Source: Myxococcales bacterium (GTDB lineage: Bacteria; Myxococcota; Polyangia; Polyangiales; Polyangiaceae). Taken from it: a stretch of 14,301 bases of DNA. The stretch lies in the NCBI GenBank assembly GCA_020430865.1, contig JAGQIY010000002.1, forward strand, positions 1 to 14,301, given 5' to 3'. Both the position numbers and the translations under genes were made by a program. The notes below the pieces were generated by a model. It was not told the origin of the DNA. It searched no databases and saw only the letters and a list, made by a program, of their open reading frames with translations. Of the stretch, positions 1-6,164 are shown piece by piece (positions within the stretch are counted from its first letter, which is position 1; each line of letters begins with the position of its first letter).

Positions 1-531
1 GAGCTCACCCTGGCCCAGCGGGCGCTGGTCGGGCGCATCGCTCGCAATCTGGCGGCGGACTTTGCCCGCGCGGTGTCACAGATCGTCGGCATCGAGCTGC
101 AGACGGTGTCCTTCCATGCGATTCCTCACGGAGAGCCGCTCCCTGGTCCGTCCTCAGATGGCCTTCAGGTCGAGGTCGAGTTCCAGGGGGTCGTTGGCCA
201 CCCGAAGGCGATCCTGGCGCTGAGCGCCGAGTCCCTCGAAGCTGCAGCCCGGGAGCACACGGGGGAGCCCCAGGCGCCGGGCGATCCGCGCATGGCCGAG
301 GCGCTCGTCGACGTCTCCGTGAACGTCGTCGCCGAGCTGGGGCGTACGACGCTCGGTCTGCGTCGTATTCTACGGCTCCAACCCGGCGAGATCCTGCGCT
401 TGCCGACTGCGACCGATGATCCAGTGCCCATTCGCGTGGGCGGTCTGCTCAAGCTGGAGGGCTCTCCAGTGATCAGCCGCGGCCAGCTCTCGGTCGAAGT
501 CCGCGGGCGCTCTGGGCGCGGCGCGAAGTAG
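1..531 (+). CDS. fliM: FliM C-terminal fragment, flagellar motor switch protein (5' truncated by window)
   Basis: The frame is open from base 1, so the start lies upstream; 176 residues are visible. A GTG at 73 is internal and is not the start. The first ~25 residues (LTLAQRALVGRIARNLAADF) match the helix that closes the CheC-like middle domain of FliM. Residues ~101-166 form a SpoA/FliM-FliN C-terminal domain, with ELGRTTLGLRRILRLQPGE and a closing SPVISRGQLSVEV that corresponds to the family's 'RPGVSRGNLAV' segment. FliM is the C-ring protein that binds CheY-phosphate and sets rotation direction; its CheY-binding N-terminus is outside the window. It is the first visible gene of a fliM-N-O-P-Q-R-flhB series. 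A gap of 137 bases follows before fliN, unusually large for this operon. The alternative, FliY or another SpoA protein, is less likely because of the gene order and the FliM-type tail. Confidence 0.85.
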   Translation, partial: ELTLAQRALVGRIARNLAADFARAVSQIVGIELQTVSFHAIPHGEPLPGPSSDGLQVEVEFQGVVGHPKAILALSAESLEAAAREHTGEPQAPGDPRMAEALVDVSVNVVAELGRTTLGLRRILRLQPGEILRLPTATDDPVPIRVGGLLKLEGSPVISRGQLSVEVRGRSGRGAK

Positions 532-641
532 TGCCGCGTCGATCGCCGGTCCGTTGACGCTCTCGTCAGCCGAGCGTCGGAGAACAGGCGCGCCTCACCC
601 CAAAATCCCTGGGAAATTGGGCATCTCGGGGACCGTGGAAG

Positions 642-657
642 TGGCACGTAGGTTGAA
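642..657 (+). promoter_or_regulatory. Candidate sigma-54 (-24/-12) promoter before fliN
   Basis: TGGCACG, four bases, then TTGAA matches the RpoN consensus TGGCACG-N4-TTGCW in spacing and in all but the C of the -12 GC. It sits in the 137-base fliM-fliN gap. The predicted +1 would be near 668, one base before the fliN ATG, leaving the GGGAG ribosome site at 659-663 off the transcript, which argues against the call. In its favour, a similar motif at the identical 27-base offset precedes flhA. This is inference from sequence only. Confidence 0.35.
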
Positions 658-668
658 AGGGAGAGGGC

Positions 669-1055
669 ATGAGCGACTCGATCACGCCCCTCGATTCAAT
701 CCCTCCGGCGCCTGGCATGGACCCGCGTCTTGGCGCAGCCAGCTCGGTCAACCCGAGTTCGCCGGCAGGGGCCAGTCTGCAACCAATCGGTGGCCTGGAC
801 TCGCTGGGTTTCGTGATGGATGTGCCCGTGCAGGTGACGGTCGAGATTGGTCGCAAGTCGATGAAGATCGGCGAGATCCTCCGCCTTGGCCCCGGATCGG
901 TGCTCGAGCTCGAGAAGGCCAACGGCGAGCCACTCGACATCTACGTCAACGATCGGCTGATTGCCCGTGGCGAGGCGGTGGTGGTCGGTGAGCGCTACGG
1001 CGTGCGCCTGACCGAGGTCCTGGTGGGTGACGAGGTCGTCACCGGGGGCCTCTGA
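669..1055 (+). CDS. fliN: FliN, flagellar motor switch / C-ring protein
   Basis: 128 residues. The first ~50 are a Pro/Ser/Gly-rich, probably disordered leader. Residues ~50-122 are a complete SpoA domain: DVPVQVTVEIGRKSMKIGEI, then LGPGSVLELEKANGEPLDIY, VNDRLIARGEAVVV and the conserved YGVRLTEV end. FliN forms the base of the C-ring with FliM and docks the FliH-FliI ATPase complex that delivers export substrates. The ATG at 669 has a GGGAG ribosome site at 659-663, five bases away. The stop TGA overlaps the fliO ATG (TGATG), so the two are translationally coupled. Length and domain order are normal for FliN with a short N-terminal extension. A second start (Met17) would remove only part of the leader. 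Confidence 0.95.
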   Translation: MSDSITPLDSIPPAPGMDPRLGAASSVNPSSPAGASLQPIGGLDSLGFVMDVPVQVTVEIGRKSMKIGEILRLGPGSVLELEKANGEPLDIYVNDRLIARGEAVVVGERYGVRLTEVLVGDEVVTGGL

Positions 1056-1906
1056 TGACCCGCCGGATCGGTTCCCTGGGGATCAGGGGGTTAGTCGCGC
1101 TGGGAGTGCTCTCGGCCTCGACCTACGCCTCCGCACAGAGCGAGGAGGCAACCGCGGAGACCGCGCAGATGGGGCCGCCTGCCGCCGCCGAAGCGCCGCC
1201 CCCGGCTCCAGCGGAGCCCGAGGCGAAGGCGGAGGCCAGCGACGCCACGGAGCCGCAGCCGACGCCGGACTGGATCCGCCGCAAGGCCAAGCCCGAGAGC
1301 CCGACCGAGTACACCAAGCCGACGACCAGCAGCTGGCGGGGAGTCTTCGCGCTGCTGTTCGTGATGGTCCTCGGTGGCGCTGCCATTTACGTGAAGCGTC
1401 GGCGCAAGCCCGCGATCAGCAAGCAGAGCGAGCTCGAGGTCCTGCACAGCGCCAAGGTGGGGCCAAAGGCGCAGGTCGTCGTCGCCCGGGTCGCCGGGCG
1501 TCGCTTGTTGCTCGGAGTGACGGAGAGCAACGTCAAGCGCCTGGCCTGGCTCGACGACGAAGCTGCCTTCGAGCCGGAGCTCGAGACCGAGTCCTCCCCG
1601 GAGACCGAGTCGGCGCAGGTGGAAATCCCTGGGGAGACGAACTTCCGTGGGGTCCTCAAGTCATTCCTGAGCGGTCGCACCCCGAGTGACGTTCGGGAGG
1701 GAGACGCGGCCGCGGCGATCATCGCGGGCGAGACCAAGGACGTGTACTCCAAGACCGCGACGACGTTGCCAGCGCCGCACGATGCCCACGGCGAGGCCCG
1801 CTCGAAGGCCGCCCGGCGCGAGATGCTGCGTCAGCTCCTCGAAGAAGAAGAGGAAGAAGTCGAGGGGCAGGTCGCCGGGTTGCTGCGGCGCAGGAGGTCG
1901 GCGTGA
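1055..1906 (+). CDS. fliO: FliO-like flagellar export assembly protein, with long periplasmic and cytoplasmic extensions
   Basis: 283 residues, against roughly 100-150 for many FliO proteins. Residues 1-27 look like a cleavable signal peptide (hydrophobic GLVALGVLSAS, then ASA before Gln28). Residues 30-90 are a Pro/Ala/Glu-rich linker. One membrane helix lies at ~95-113, followed by KRRRK (114-118), which places the C-terminus in the cytoplasm. The FliO domain core follows at ~127-167 (LEVLHSAKVGPKAQVVVARV, then GRRLLLGVTESNVKRL). The last ~115 residues are acidic and poorly conserved in look, with a six-Glu run at 263-268. FliO helps FliP assemble its ring before FliQ and FliR join. Position between fliN and fliP supports the call, since FliO is a weakly conserved family. 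The end overlaps fliP by four bases. Confidence 0.85.
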   Translation: MTRRIGSLGIRGLVALGVLSASTYASAQSEEATAETAQMGPPAAAEAPPPAPAEPEAKAEASDATEPQPTPDWIRRKAKPESPTEYTKPTTSSWRGVFALLFVMVLGGAAIYVKRRRKPAISKQSELEVLHSAKVGPKAQVVVARVAGRRLLLGVTESNVKRLAWLDDEAAFEPELETESSPETESAQVEIPGETNFRGVLKSFLSGRTPSDVREGDAAAAIIAGETKDVYSKTATTLPAPHDAHGEARSKAARREMLRQLLEEEEEEVEGQVAGLLRRRRSA

Positions 1907-2565
1907 GTCCTCTGCAGCCGCTCTTCGAGGGCACTCAGAGCCTCGCGCCTTCGCTGAAGATCCTGCTCATCCTGACCCTGCTGGCCTTGTTGCCAGCGGC
2001 GATCCTCACCATGACGAGCTTCGTGCGCACGGTCGTGGTGCTGGGCTTCGTGCGTCAGGGTATCGGAGCCCAGCAGACACCGCCGAGCCAGGTGATCATC
2101 GGCCTGTCCCTGTTCCTGACCTTCTTCACCATGGCGCCGACCTTCGGTCAGATGAAGACGGCGGGCCTCGATCCCTATCAGCGAGGCGAGATGACCGAGG
2201 TGCAGGCGCTCGACGCGGCCAGCGTTCCACTCAAGCGCTTCATGCTGCGGCAGACGCGTGAGGAGGACCTGCGCCTGTTCTACGACGCCGCCGCCGAGCC
2301 GCTACCTGCCACCCCCGATGACGTACCGCTCAAGCTCGCGGTGCCTGCCTTCGTGATCAGCGAGCTGACCACGGCGTTCCAGATGGGGGTGATGGTGCTC
2401 CTGCCCTTCCTGGTCGTGGACATCGCGGTGGCGTCGCTGCTGATGAGCATGGGAATGATGATGGTGCCACCGACCACCCTCAGCTTGCCGATGAAGCTGT
2501 TGCTCTTCGTCTTGGTGGATGGCTGGAACCTGATTGCTGGCTCGCTGCTGCGCAGCTTCGCCTAG
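1903..2565 (+). CDS. fliP: FliP, flagellar export gate protein
   Basis: 220 residues. Hallmark FliP blocks are clear: MTSFVRTVVVLGFVRQ at ~37-52, SQVIIGLSLFLTFFTMAP, the FMLRQTREEDL motif, then FVISELTTAFQMGVMVLLPF, the LLMSMGMMMVPP block and the closing LLLFVLVDGWNLIAGSL. Four hydrophobic stretches are visible. FliP forms the pentameric core of the export gate through which rod, hook and filament subunits leave. The start is a GTG at 1903, fixed by a very strong ribosome site AGGAGGT (1892-1898) inside the fliO end, and it overlaps the fliO stop as GTGA. Enteric FliP begins with a cleavable signal peptide; this one starts at the equivalent of the mature protein, so no separate signal peptide is seen. 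Confidence 0.97.
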   Translation: MSPLQPLFEGTQSLAPSLKILLILTLLALLPAAILTMTSFVRTVVVLGFVRQGIGAQQTPPSQVIIGLSLFLTFFTMAPTFGQMKTAGLDPYQRGEMTEVQALDAASVPLKRFMLRQTREEDLRLFYDAAAEPLPATPDDVPLKLAVPAFVISELTTAFQMGVMVLLPFLVVDIAVASLLMSMGMMMVPPTTLSLPMKLLLFVLVDGWNLIAGSLLRSFA

Positions 2566-2596
2566 CAAAACTGCAAGGAAAACGAGGACGAGGGCG

Positions 2597-2866
2597 ATGA
2601 CGACCGACGGCGCAATCGAGCTGATTCAGAACGCAATGTTGATGACGGCGAAGGCTGCGGGGCCCCTGCTGCTGGTCGCGCTGGTCGTCGGCCTGATCGT
2701 CGGCGTCTTGCAGGCGGCCACCCAGGTGAACGAGGCCAGTATCAGCTTCGTGAGCAAGCTGGTTGCGGTGGGCGTGATGCTGATCGTGCTCGGCTCTTGG
2801 ACCATGCGCTCCCTCGTCGACTACACCCAGCGTAGCATCAGCTCGATCTCGAACGTCGTGCGCTGA
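2597..2866 (+). CDS. fliQ: FliQ, flagellar export gate protein
   Basis: 89 residues, the standard FliQ length. There are two membrane hairpin helices, at ~18-40 and ~54-74. The conserved GVLQAATQVNEASISFVSKL segment between them corresponds to the family 'Q-INE-TLSF-PK' motif. FliQ packs four copies around the FliP-FliR core of the gate. The frame is open farther upstream, overlapping fliP, but ATG 2597 gives the canonical N-terminus (MTTDGAIELIQNAM) and has a purine-rich GAGGACG at 2584-2590 in front. It lies 31 bases after fliP and 17 bases before fliR. Confidence 0.96.
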   Translation: MTTDGAIELIQNAMLMTAKAAGPLLLVALVVGLIVGVLQAATQVNEASISFVSKLVAVGVMLIVLGSWTMRSLVDYTQRSISSISNVVR

Positions 2867-2883
2867 GCGCACCCGGGGCAAGC

Positions 2884-3657
2884 ATGGATCTCGATGCCTG
2901 GCTCCGTAACGAGACCGCAACCTACTGCCTGGAGCTGGCGCGGGTGACGGGACTGGTGATGATCGCACCGATTCCGTGGGTGAACGCCCCAAAGCGTGTG
3001 AAGGCGGGATTGGCGATGATGCTGGCGTTCGTCGCCCACGGCTACGCCGGGGTTCCCGAAGGAGTCAACACTCCCATTGGCATGGCCCTCGGGCTCGGGA
3101 GCGAGCTGGTGATAGGTGGCGCCATGGGTCTGGTGGTGTTGTTCGCCATCGCCACCGTGGAGGTGCTCGGGGACACGATCAGCCCCGCGATGGGCTTCGG
3201 CATGGCTCAGGTGCTCGACCCCACGAGCCACACGCAGGTGAGCGTCGTCACCACCATGTTCCGCTACTTCGCCTTGCTCCTGGCGCTGCTCGTCGGCGCG
3301 CATCGCGTGATGATCGCGGCGCTGCTGGCAAGCTTCCGAGCCATCCCGGCGGGGACACTGGTCGAGCCCGGTGTGCTGTTTCCGCGTATCCTCGAGCTCT
3401 CCAACCTGGTGTTGGTCACCGGCGTACGCTTCGCGTTGCCGGTGTTGGCAGTCCTCTTCATGGTCCAGCTGGCACTCGGATTCGTCTCCCGAGCCGCGCC
3501 AGCCATGCAGATCTTCAGCGTCGGCTTCGCCGTGACGCTGGCCGTGGGCGCCGTCGTGGTGCTCACCGCGCTCCCCGACCTCGGGGTGCTGATCGTGAAT
3601 GAGACCGGTCGCGTCGGCTCTCGCATCGAGAGCCTGCTGGTGGAGATGAGTCCCTGA
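2884..3657 (+). CDS. fliR: FliR, flagellar export gate protein
   Basis: 257 residues, normal for FliR. It is strongly hydrophobic with about six membrane segments. Family landmarks are the N-terminal RVTGLVMIAPIPWVNAPKRV (residues ~20-39), GFGMAQVLDPTSHTQVSVV near the middle, and SFRAIPAGTLVEPG followed by a hydrophobic second half containing RAAPAMQIFSVGF. FliR supplies the single asymmetric subunit that, with five FliP and four FliQ, closes the export gate; its C-terminus resembles FliQ. The ATG at 2884 is preceded by a GGGGC run that could serve as a weak ribosome site. It is followed by flhB after 48 bases. Gene order and length rule out the injectisome SctT alternative in practice, since FliO, FlhF and FliA are nearby. 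Confidence 0.96.
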   Translation: MDLDAWLRNETATYCLELARVTGLVMIAPIPWVNAPKRVKAGLAMMLAFVAHGYAGVPEGVNTPIGMALGLGSELVIGGAMGLVVLFAIATVEVLGDTISPAMGFGMAQVLDPTSHTQVSVVTTMFRYFALLLALLVGAHRVMIAALLASFRAIPAGTLVEPGVLFPRILELSNLVLVTGVRFALPVLAVLFMVQLALGFVSRAAPAMQIFSVGFAVTLAVGAVVVLTALPDLGVLIVNETGRVGSRIESLLVEMSP

Positions 3658-3705
3658 GCGGGACGAGCTTCGTACGGCCGCGATACAGCGCTCGGGAGCT
3701 GACCC

Positions 3706-4782
3706 ATGTCGGACAGCGACGACAGCGAAAAAACAGAGGAGCCGACACCCGACAAACGGCGCAAGGCGCGGGAAGAGGGACAGTTCCCACGCGCCAAGGA
3801 CTCGGGACCGACGGTGGCGACGTTTGCGGCCCTGGGCACGATCTCGTTCACCGGCACGCTGATGGGAGAACGCCTGGTGACCTTCGCCCAGCGCTCGTTC
3901 GCCGAGCCCTTCGAGCTCGTACACGGCGACGTCGCGGTCGTCGGTCAACGCTTGATGATGACCATCGCCGGCATCGTCCTACCGGTCCTGCTCGCAGCCG
4001 TCATCGGCGGCACGGCCATGGGCTTCGCGGAGGCTGGATTGAACCCACGCTTCGAGCTGCTCGCTCCCAAGTGGGAGCGCCTCGACCCGCTGAGCAAGCT
4101 CACCCAGATGCTCTCACCCAAGGCGGCGCTGGTGAACATCGTGCTGCAGATCGGGCGCGTGGGAGCGCTAGCCGTCGTCGTCTACACCACTGTCGTCGAC
4201 GCGTTGCCCCTGTTGATCCGCACGAGTCGCGCGGCTCTCGAGGGCGCCGTGCTCCAGGTCGGTGACTCCGTCATGACGCTTGCGGTGCGTGGCAGTGTCG
4301 CGCTGGGCATCCTGGCCGCGCTCGACTACGGCCAGAGCTGGTTCAAGCACGAGAACCAGCTCAAGATGAGCCGCCAGGAAGTCAAGGAAGAGCACCACCA
4401 GCAGGAAGGTGACCCGAAGGTCCGCGCGCGTCAGCGCCAGCGTGCCCGGGAAATGGCCAAGAACGGCATGCTTCAGGCGGTGAGTGAGGCTGACGTGATC
4501 ATCGCGAATCCGACCCATGTCTCGGTGGCCATTCGATACCGTGCGGAAGAAGGCGCTCCGATCGTGGCGGCCAAAGGCTACGACGACATCGCGCTGTACA
4601 TCAGAAAGCTCGCTGGAGAGCACGACATCCCCATCATCACCAACGTGCCCCTGGCGCGCGGACTTGCCTCGCGAGTCAAGGTCGGCAGGCACATCCCGCC
4701 CGAGATGTACGCGGCCGTTGCAGAGGTCCTCGCGCTGGTCTACCGCATGAAGACGCAGGCGGGGCGGCGGGTGCGGGGGTAG
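3706..4782 (+). CDS. flhB: FlhB, flagellar export switch protein (autocleaving)
   Basis: 358 residues, typical for FlhB. The N-terminus carries the family signature EKTEEPTP (8-15) followed by KRRKAREEGQFPRAKD. Four membrane segments follow in residues ~36-215. A charged linker (VKEEHHQQEGDPKVRARQRQ) leads to the cytoplasmic domain with NPTH at residues 268-271 (bases 4507-4518). This is the self-cleavage site between Asn and Pro that switches export from rod/hook to filament subunits; flanking HVSVAIRY and PLARGL motifs are intact. The ATG has GGGAG at 3694-3698, seven bases upstream. It is the last gene of the plus-strand operon; inverted-repeat sequence begins just downstream. Confidence 0.97.
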   Translation: MSDSDDSEKTEEPTPDKRRKAREEGQFPRAKDSGPTVATFAALGTISFTGTLMGERLVTFAQRSFAEPFELVHGDVAVVGQRLMMTIAGIVLPVLLAAVIGGTAMGFAEAGLNPRFELLAPKWERLDPLSKLTQMLSPKAALVNIVLQIGRVGALAVVVYTTVVDALPLLIRTSRAALEGAVLQVGDSVMTLAVRGSVALGILAALDYGQSWFKHENQLKMSRQEVKEEHHQQEGDPKVRARQRQRAREMAKNGMLQAVSEADVIIANPTHVSVAIRYRAEEGAPIVAAKGYDDIALYIRKLAGEHDIPIITNVPLARGLASRVKVGRHIPPEMYAAVAEVLALVYRMKTQAGRRVRG

Positions 4783-4827
4783 AACCCCGTCTGGCGCCGC
4801 TCGCCATACCAGCGCGCCGCGGGCTGC

Positions 4828-4961
4828 GAGCAAGATCTGGTAGACGTTCACGGCTCGAGAAGCACCTCGAGCCCGAGCGGTAGCCTCTGGCAGGGTGTTG
4901 AAAAAACACCCTGCCAATCAATAACCGCCGTGCCCGCGCAGACTCGTACCAGATCTTGCTC
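4828..4961. repeat. 15-bp inverted repeat pair GAGCAAGATCTGGTA / TACCAGATCTTGCTC
   Basis: GAGCAAGATCTGGTA at 4828-4842 is the exact reverse complement of TACCAGATCTTGCTC at 4947-4961. The right arm runs directly into the 17-bp hairpin at 4957-5000. The left arm lies outside the putative terminal repeats at 4886, so it may be a fragment of a second, inverted copy of the same mobile sequence. Nothing coding is recognised here. Confidence 0.6.
4889..4915. repeat. Perfect 11-bp hairpin at the left end of the element
   Basis: GGCAGGGTGTT (4889-4899), loop GAAAA, AACACCCTGCC (4905-4915). It lies 106 bases after the flhB stop and could stop transcription of the plus operon, but no T-tract follows on either strand, so an intrinsic terminator is not claimed. 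The left arm is also part of the terminal inverted repeat of the putative element. Confidence 0.65.
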
Positions 4962-5000
4962 TCGCAAAACCCCTCATTTTTATGGGGTTTTGCGAGAGCA
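4957..5000. repeat. Perfect 17-bp inverted repeat, 10-base loop
   Basis: TGCTCTCGCAAAACCCC (4957-4973) and GGGGTTTTGCGAGAGCA (4984-5000) are exact complements around an AT-rich loop TCATTTTTAT. This is one of the strongest secondary structures in the window and lies inside the putative mobile element. It could act as a two-way transcription block between flhB and the minus-strand gene, or be a structural part of the element. Confidence 0.75.
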
Positions 5001-5028
5001 GGGGCGCTCAATCCGCGCGGATCAGCAC

Positions 5029-5065
5029 GCAGGCTGCTGGAAGACGCAGTTTTTCAGCAGCCTGC
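5029..5065. repeat. Perfect 11-bp inverted repeat at the right end of the element
   Basis: GCAGGCTGCTG (5029-5039) pairs with CAGCAGCCTGC (5055-5065) around a 15-base loop containing a T5 run. It directly abuts the stop codon of the minus-strand Cys-repeat gene. The T run is in the loop rather than after the stem, so this is not a standard terminator. The outer arm belongs to the right terminal repeat. Confidence 0.65.
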
Positions 5066-5496
5066 TAGATCGCGCCGCAGTTGCCGCGGCACAGGTAGCG
5101 CAGATCATCTTCGCGGATGGCGCCGCAGTTGCCGCGGCAGGCGTGGCGTGCGTCGTCGTTGCGGATGGCGCCGCAGTTGCCACGGCAAGCATGGCGTGCG
5201 TCGTCGTCACGGATCGCTCCGCAGTTGTCGCGGCAGAGGTAGCGGACGTCGCTGTTGCGGATGGCGCCGCAGTTGGCGCGGCAGAAGTGTCGTGCGTCGT
5301 CGTTGCGGATCGCACCGCAGTTGTCGCGGCACAGGTAGCGCAAGTCGTCTCCGCGGATCCCGAGCAAGTAGGCCGCAGCGGCCTTCGTCGCCGTCGGAGG
5401 CTTGTCATCGTCATCCGACGCGGTCGCCATCGAGGGCTGCAGTGCGACGAGGCCAGACAACGCACAAGCTGCGAGCACGCCGCGGATCAGACGCAT
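5065..5496 (-). CDS. Exported protein with six 16-residue Cys-x3-Cys repeats, function unknown
   Basis: 143 residues from ATG at 5496; the frame is open upstream to a 176-residue reading, but only this Met gives a proper signal peptide. Residues 1-26 are a type I signal peptide (MRLIRG, a hydrophobic core, then ATA before Ser27). An acidic linker (SDDDD) follows. Residues ~50-143 are six tandem units of the form DD-x-R-Y/H-x-C-R-x-N-C-G-A-I-R. Units 1, 3 and 6 carry LRYLC or VRYLC, while units 2, 4 and 5 carry ARHFC or ARHAC. All twelve Cys are kept, so disulphides or metal binding in the periplasm are plausible. The last unit stops at GAI, two residues short, and its TAG lies in the inverted repeat of the adjacent element. 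I do not recognise the family. The nearest gene upstream is divergent and 107 bases away. Confidence 0.72.
   Translation of the reverse strand: MRLIRGVLAACALSGLVALQPSMATASDDDDKPPTATKAAAAYLLGIRGDDLRYLCRDNCGAIRNDDARHFCRANCGAIRNSDVRYLCRDNCGAIRDDDARHACRGNCGAIRNDDARHACRGNCGAIREDDLRYLCRGNCGAI
5068..5349. repeat. 48-bp tandem repeat array, about six copies, within the Cys-repeat gene
   Basis: The core CGCCGCAG recurs every 48 bases at about 5073, 5121, 5169, 5217, 5265 (GCGCCGCAG in each of these) and 5313 (CACCGCAG). Nucleotide similarity between units is high, suggesting recent duplication or conversion. The array is in frame (16 codons per unit). Copy number could vary by slipped-strand or recombination events. 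Confidence 0.85.
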
Positions 5497-5603
5497 CGCA
5501 GAAGTGTAGTGCCTCCGGCGGCGAGCCCCAAGCTCGCGTCGCGGCGGAGTGAGTCCGCTGCGACGCTTGACGCACGGGCAGTGGTTCTCGACCATGCCAG
5601 CCC

Positions 5604-6158
5604 ATGTTCTCCAAGCTGCCTGGACTGTGCCTGTTTCTCTTCCCCCTCCTCACCGCCTGCGACAAGCCGGAAGCGTCTGGCGCCGCTGGCTCCGCGAGCG
5701 CTCCCGCCGCCGCGAGCTCCGCGACGGTGATGGAGATGACGCTCGGCGCCGCGGAGGCCAAGGCACACCTGCTCGCGATCACGCGGGGGGTGATGGCCGC
5801 CACCATGAAGGAAGGCCCGGTCGGAGACACGCTGCCGATGGACGATGAGCAACCGACCAAGAAGCTCCCCGACTCGGTCAAGCCGGTCCCGGCGAGTGCC
5901 GACGACGTCAAGGGCAAGGTCTACACCAGCACCCCTGCCGACTGGGAGGCGTGGTCGGCCATCGGGTTCCGGTTGAAGCAGCCGCAGAAGTGCCAGTACG
6001 AGTGGATCCGAGAGAAGGACACCACCGGGACCGCGAGCGCGAAGTGTGACTTCGATGGGGATGGGAAGCTGGACCTCCACGCGACTCAGGAGGTCACCAT
6101 CGTCGACGGTGCCCCCAAGGTGGCGCCGATCAACGACATTATTGCCTTGCAGAAATAA
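5604..6158 (+). CDS. Lipoprotein with type IV pilin-like soluble domain
   Basis: 184 residues. Residues 1-19 are a lipoprotein signal ending in the lipobox LTAC, with Cys19 as the lipidated residue; an Ala/Ser-rich linker (~24-38) follows. EAKAHLLAITRGVMAATMKE resembles the second half of a pilin alpha-1 helix, as in myxobacterial 'AEAKNTVGAIARGA' sequences. Later come VPASADDVKGKVYTS, then WEAWSAIGFRLKQPQKCQYEW, and finally CDFDGDGKLDL, the 'GDLDGDG' segment usual in these domains. The pilin prepilin-peptidase signal and N-terminal membrane helix are missing, replaced by the lipid anchor, so it is unlikely to polymerise like PilA. The envelope role is unknown. ATG 5604 has no strong ribosome site. 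It is divergent from the Cys-repeat gene and convergent with fliA. Confidence 0.78.
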   Translation: MFSKLPGLCLFLFPLLTACDKPEASGAAGSASAPAAASSATVMEMTLGAAEAKAHLLAITRGVMAATMKEGPVGDTLPMDDEQPTKKLPDSVKPVPASADDVKGKVYTSTPADWEAWSAIGFRLKQPQKCQYEWIREKDTTGTASAKCDFDGDGKLDLHATQEVTIVDGAPKVAPINDIIALQK

Positions 6159-6164
6159 TATTCG

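Larger units (their letters stand above)
4886..5069. mobile_element. Putative MITE or insertion-sequence remnant with imperfect terminal inverted repeats
   Basis: The left end TCTGGCAGGGTGTTGAAAAA (4886-4905) and the reverse complement of 5050-5069, TCTAGCAGGCTGCTGAAAAA, match at 17 of 20 positions, defining a 184-bp unit. No transposase is encoded inside. Ends of the type GCAGG-TG-TGAAAAA resemble termini of some transposase families from general knowledge, but the family cannot be assigned here. No convincing target duplication is seen. The unit separates flhB from an accessory gene, and its right end supplies that gene's stop codon. Confidence 0.45.

Noticed and set aside
2534..2596. Longer fliQ starting upstream of ATG 2597
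   Set aside because: It would overlap fliP and add a Ser/Lys-rich leader; ATG 2597 gives exactly the canonical 89-residue FliQ.
2821..3948. Long minus-strand open frame of 375 codons opposite fliR and flhB
   Set aside because: The product is His/Arg/Gln-rich low-complexity sequence, typical of the antisense frame of GC-rich coding DNA; fliR and flhB on the plus strand are unmistakable.
4889..4915. Intrinsic terminator of the flhB operon
   Set aside because: The stem is strong but no T-tract follows on either strand; the left arm is part of the element's terminal inverted repeat, so it was listed as a repeat.
5068..5349. 48-bp periodic repeats as a CRISPR array
   Set aside because: The units are contiguous with no unique spacers and are in frame with a signal-peptide-bearing protein.
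4930..5730. Plus-strand frame of 266 codons through the repeat array
   Set aside because: It is the antisense of the Cys-repeat gene and runs through inverted repeats; the Val/Ala-rich product is a repeat artefact. The minus-strand frame has a signal peptide and conserved Cys.
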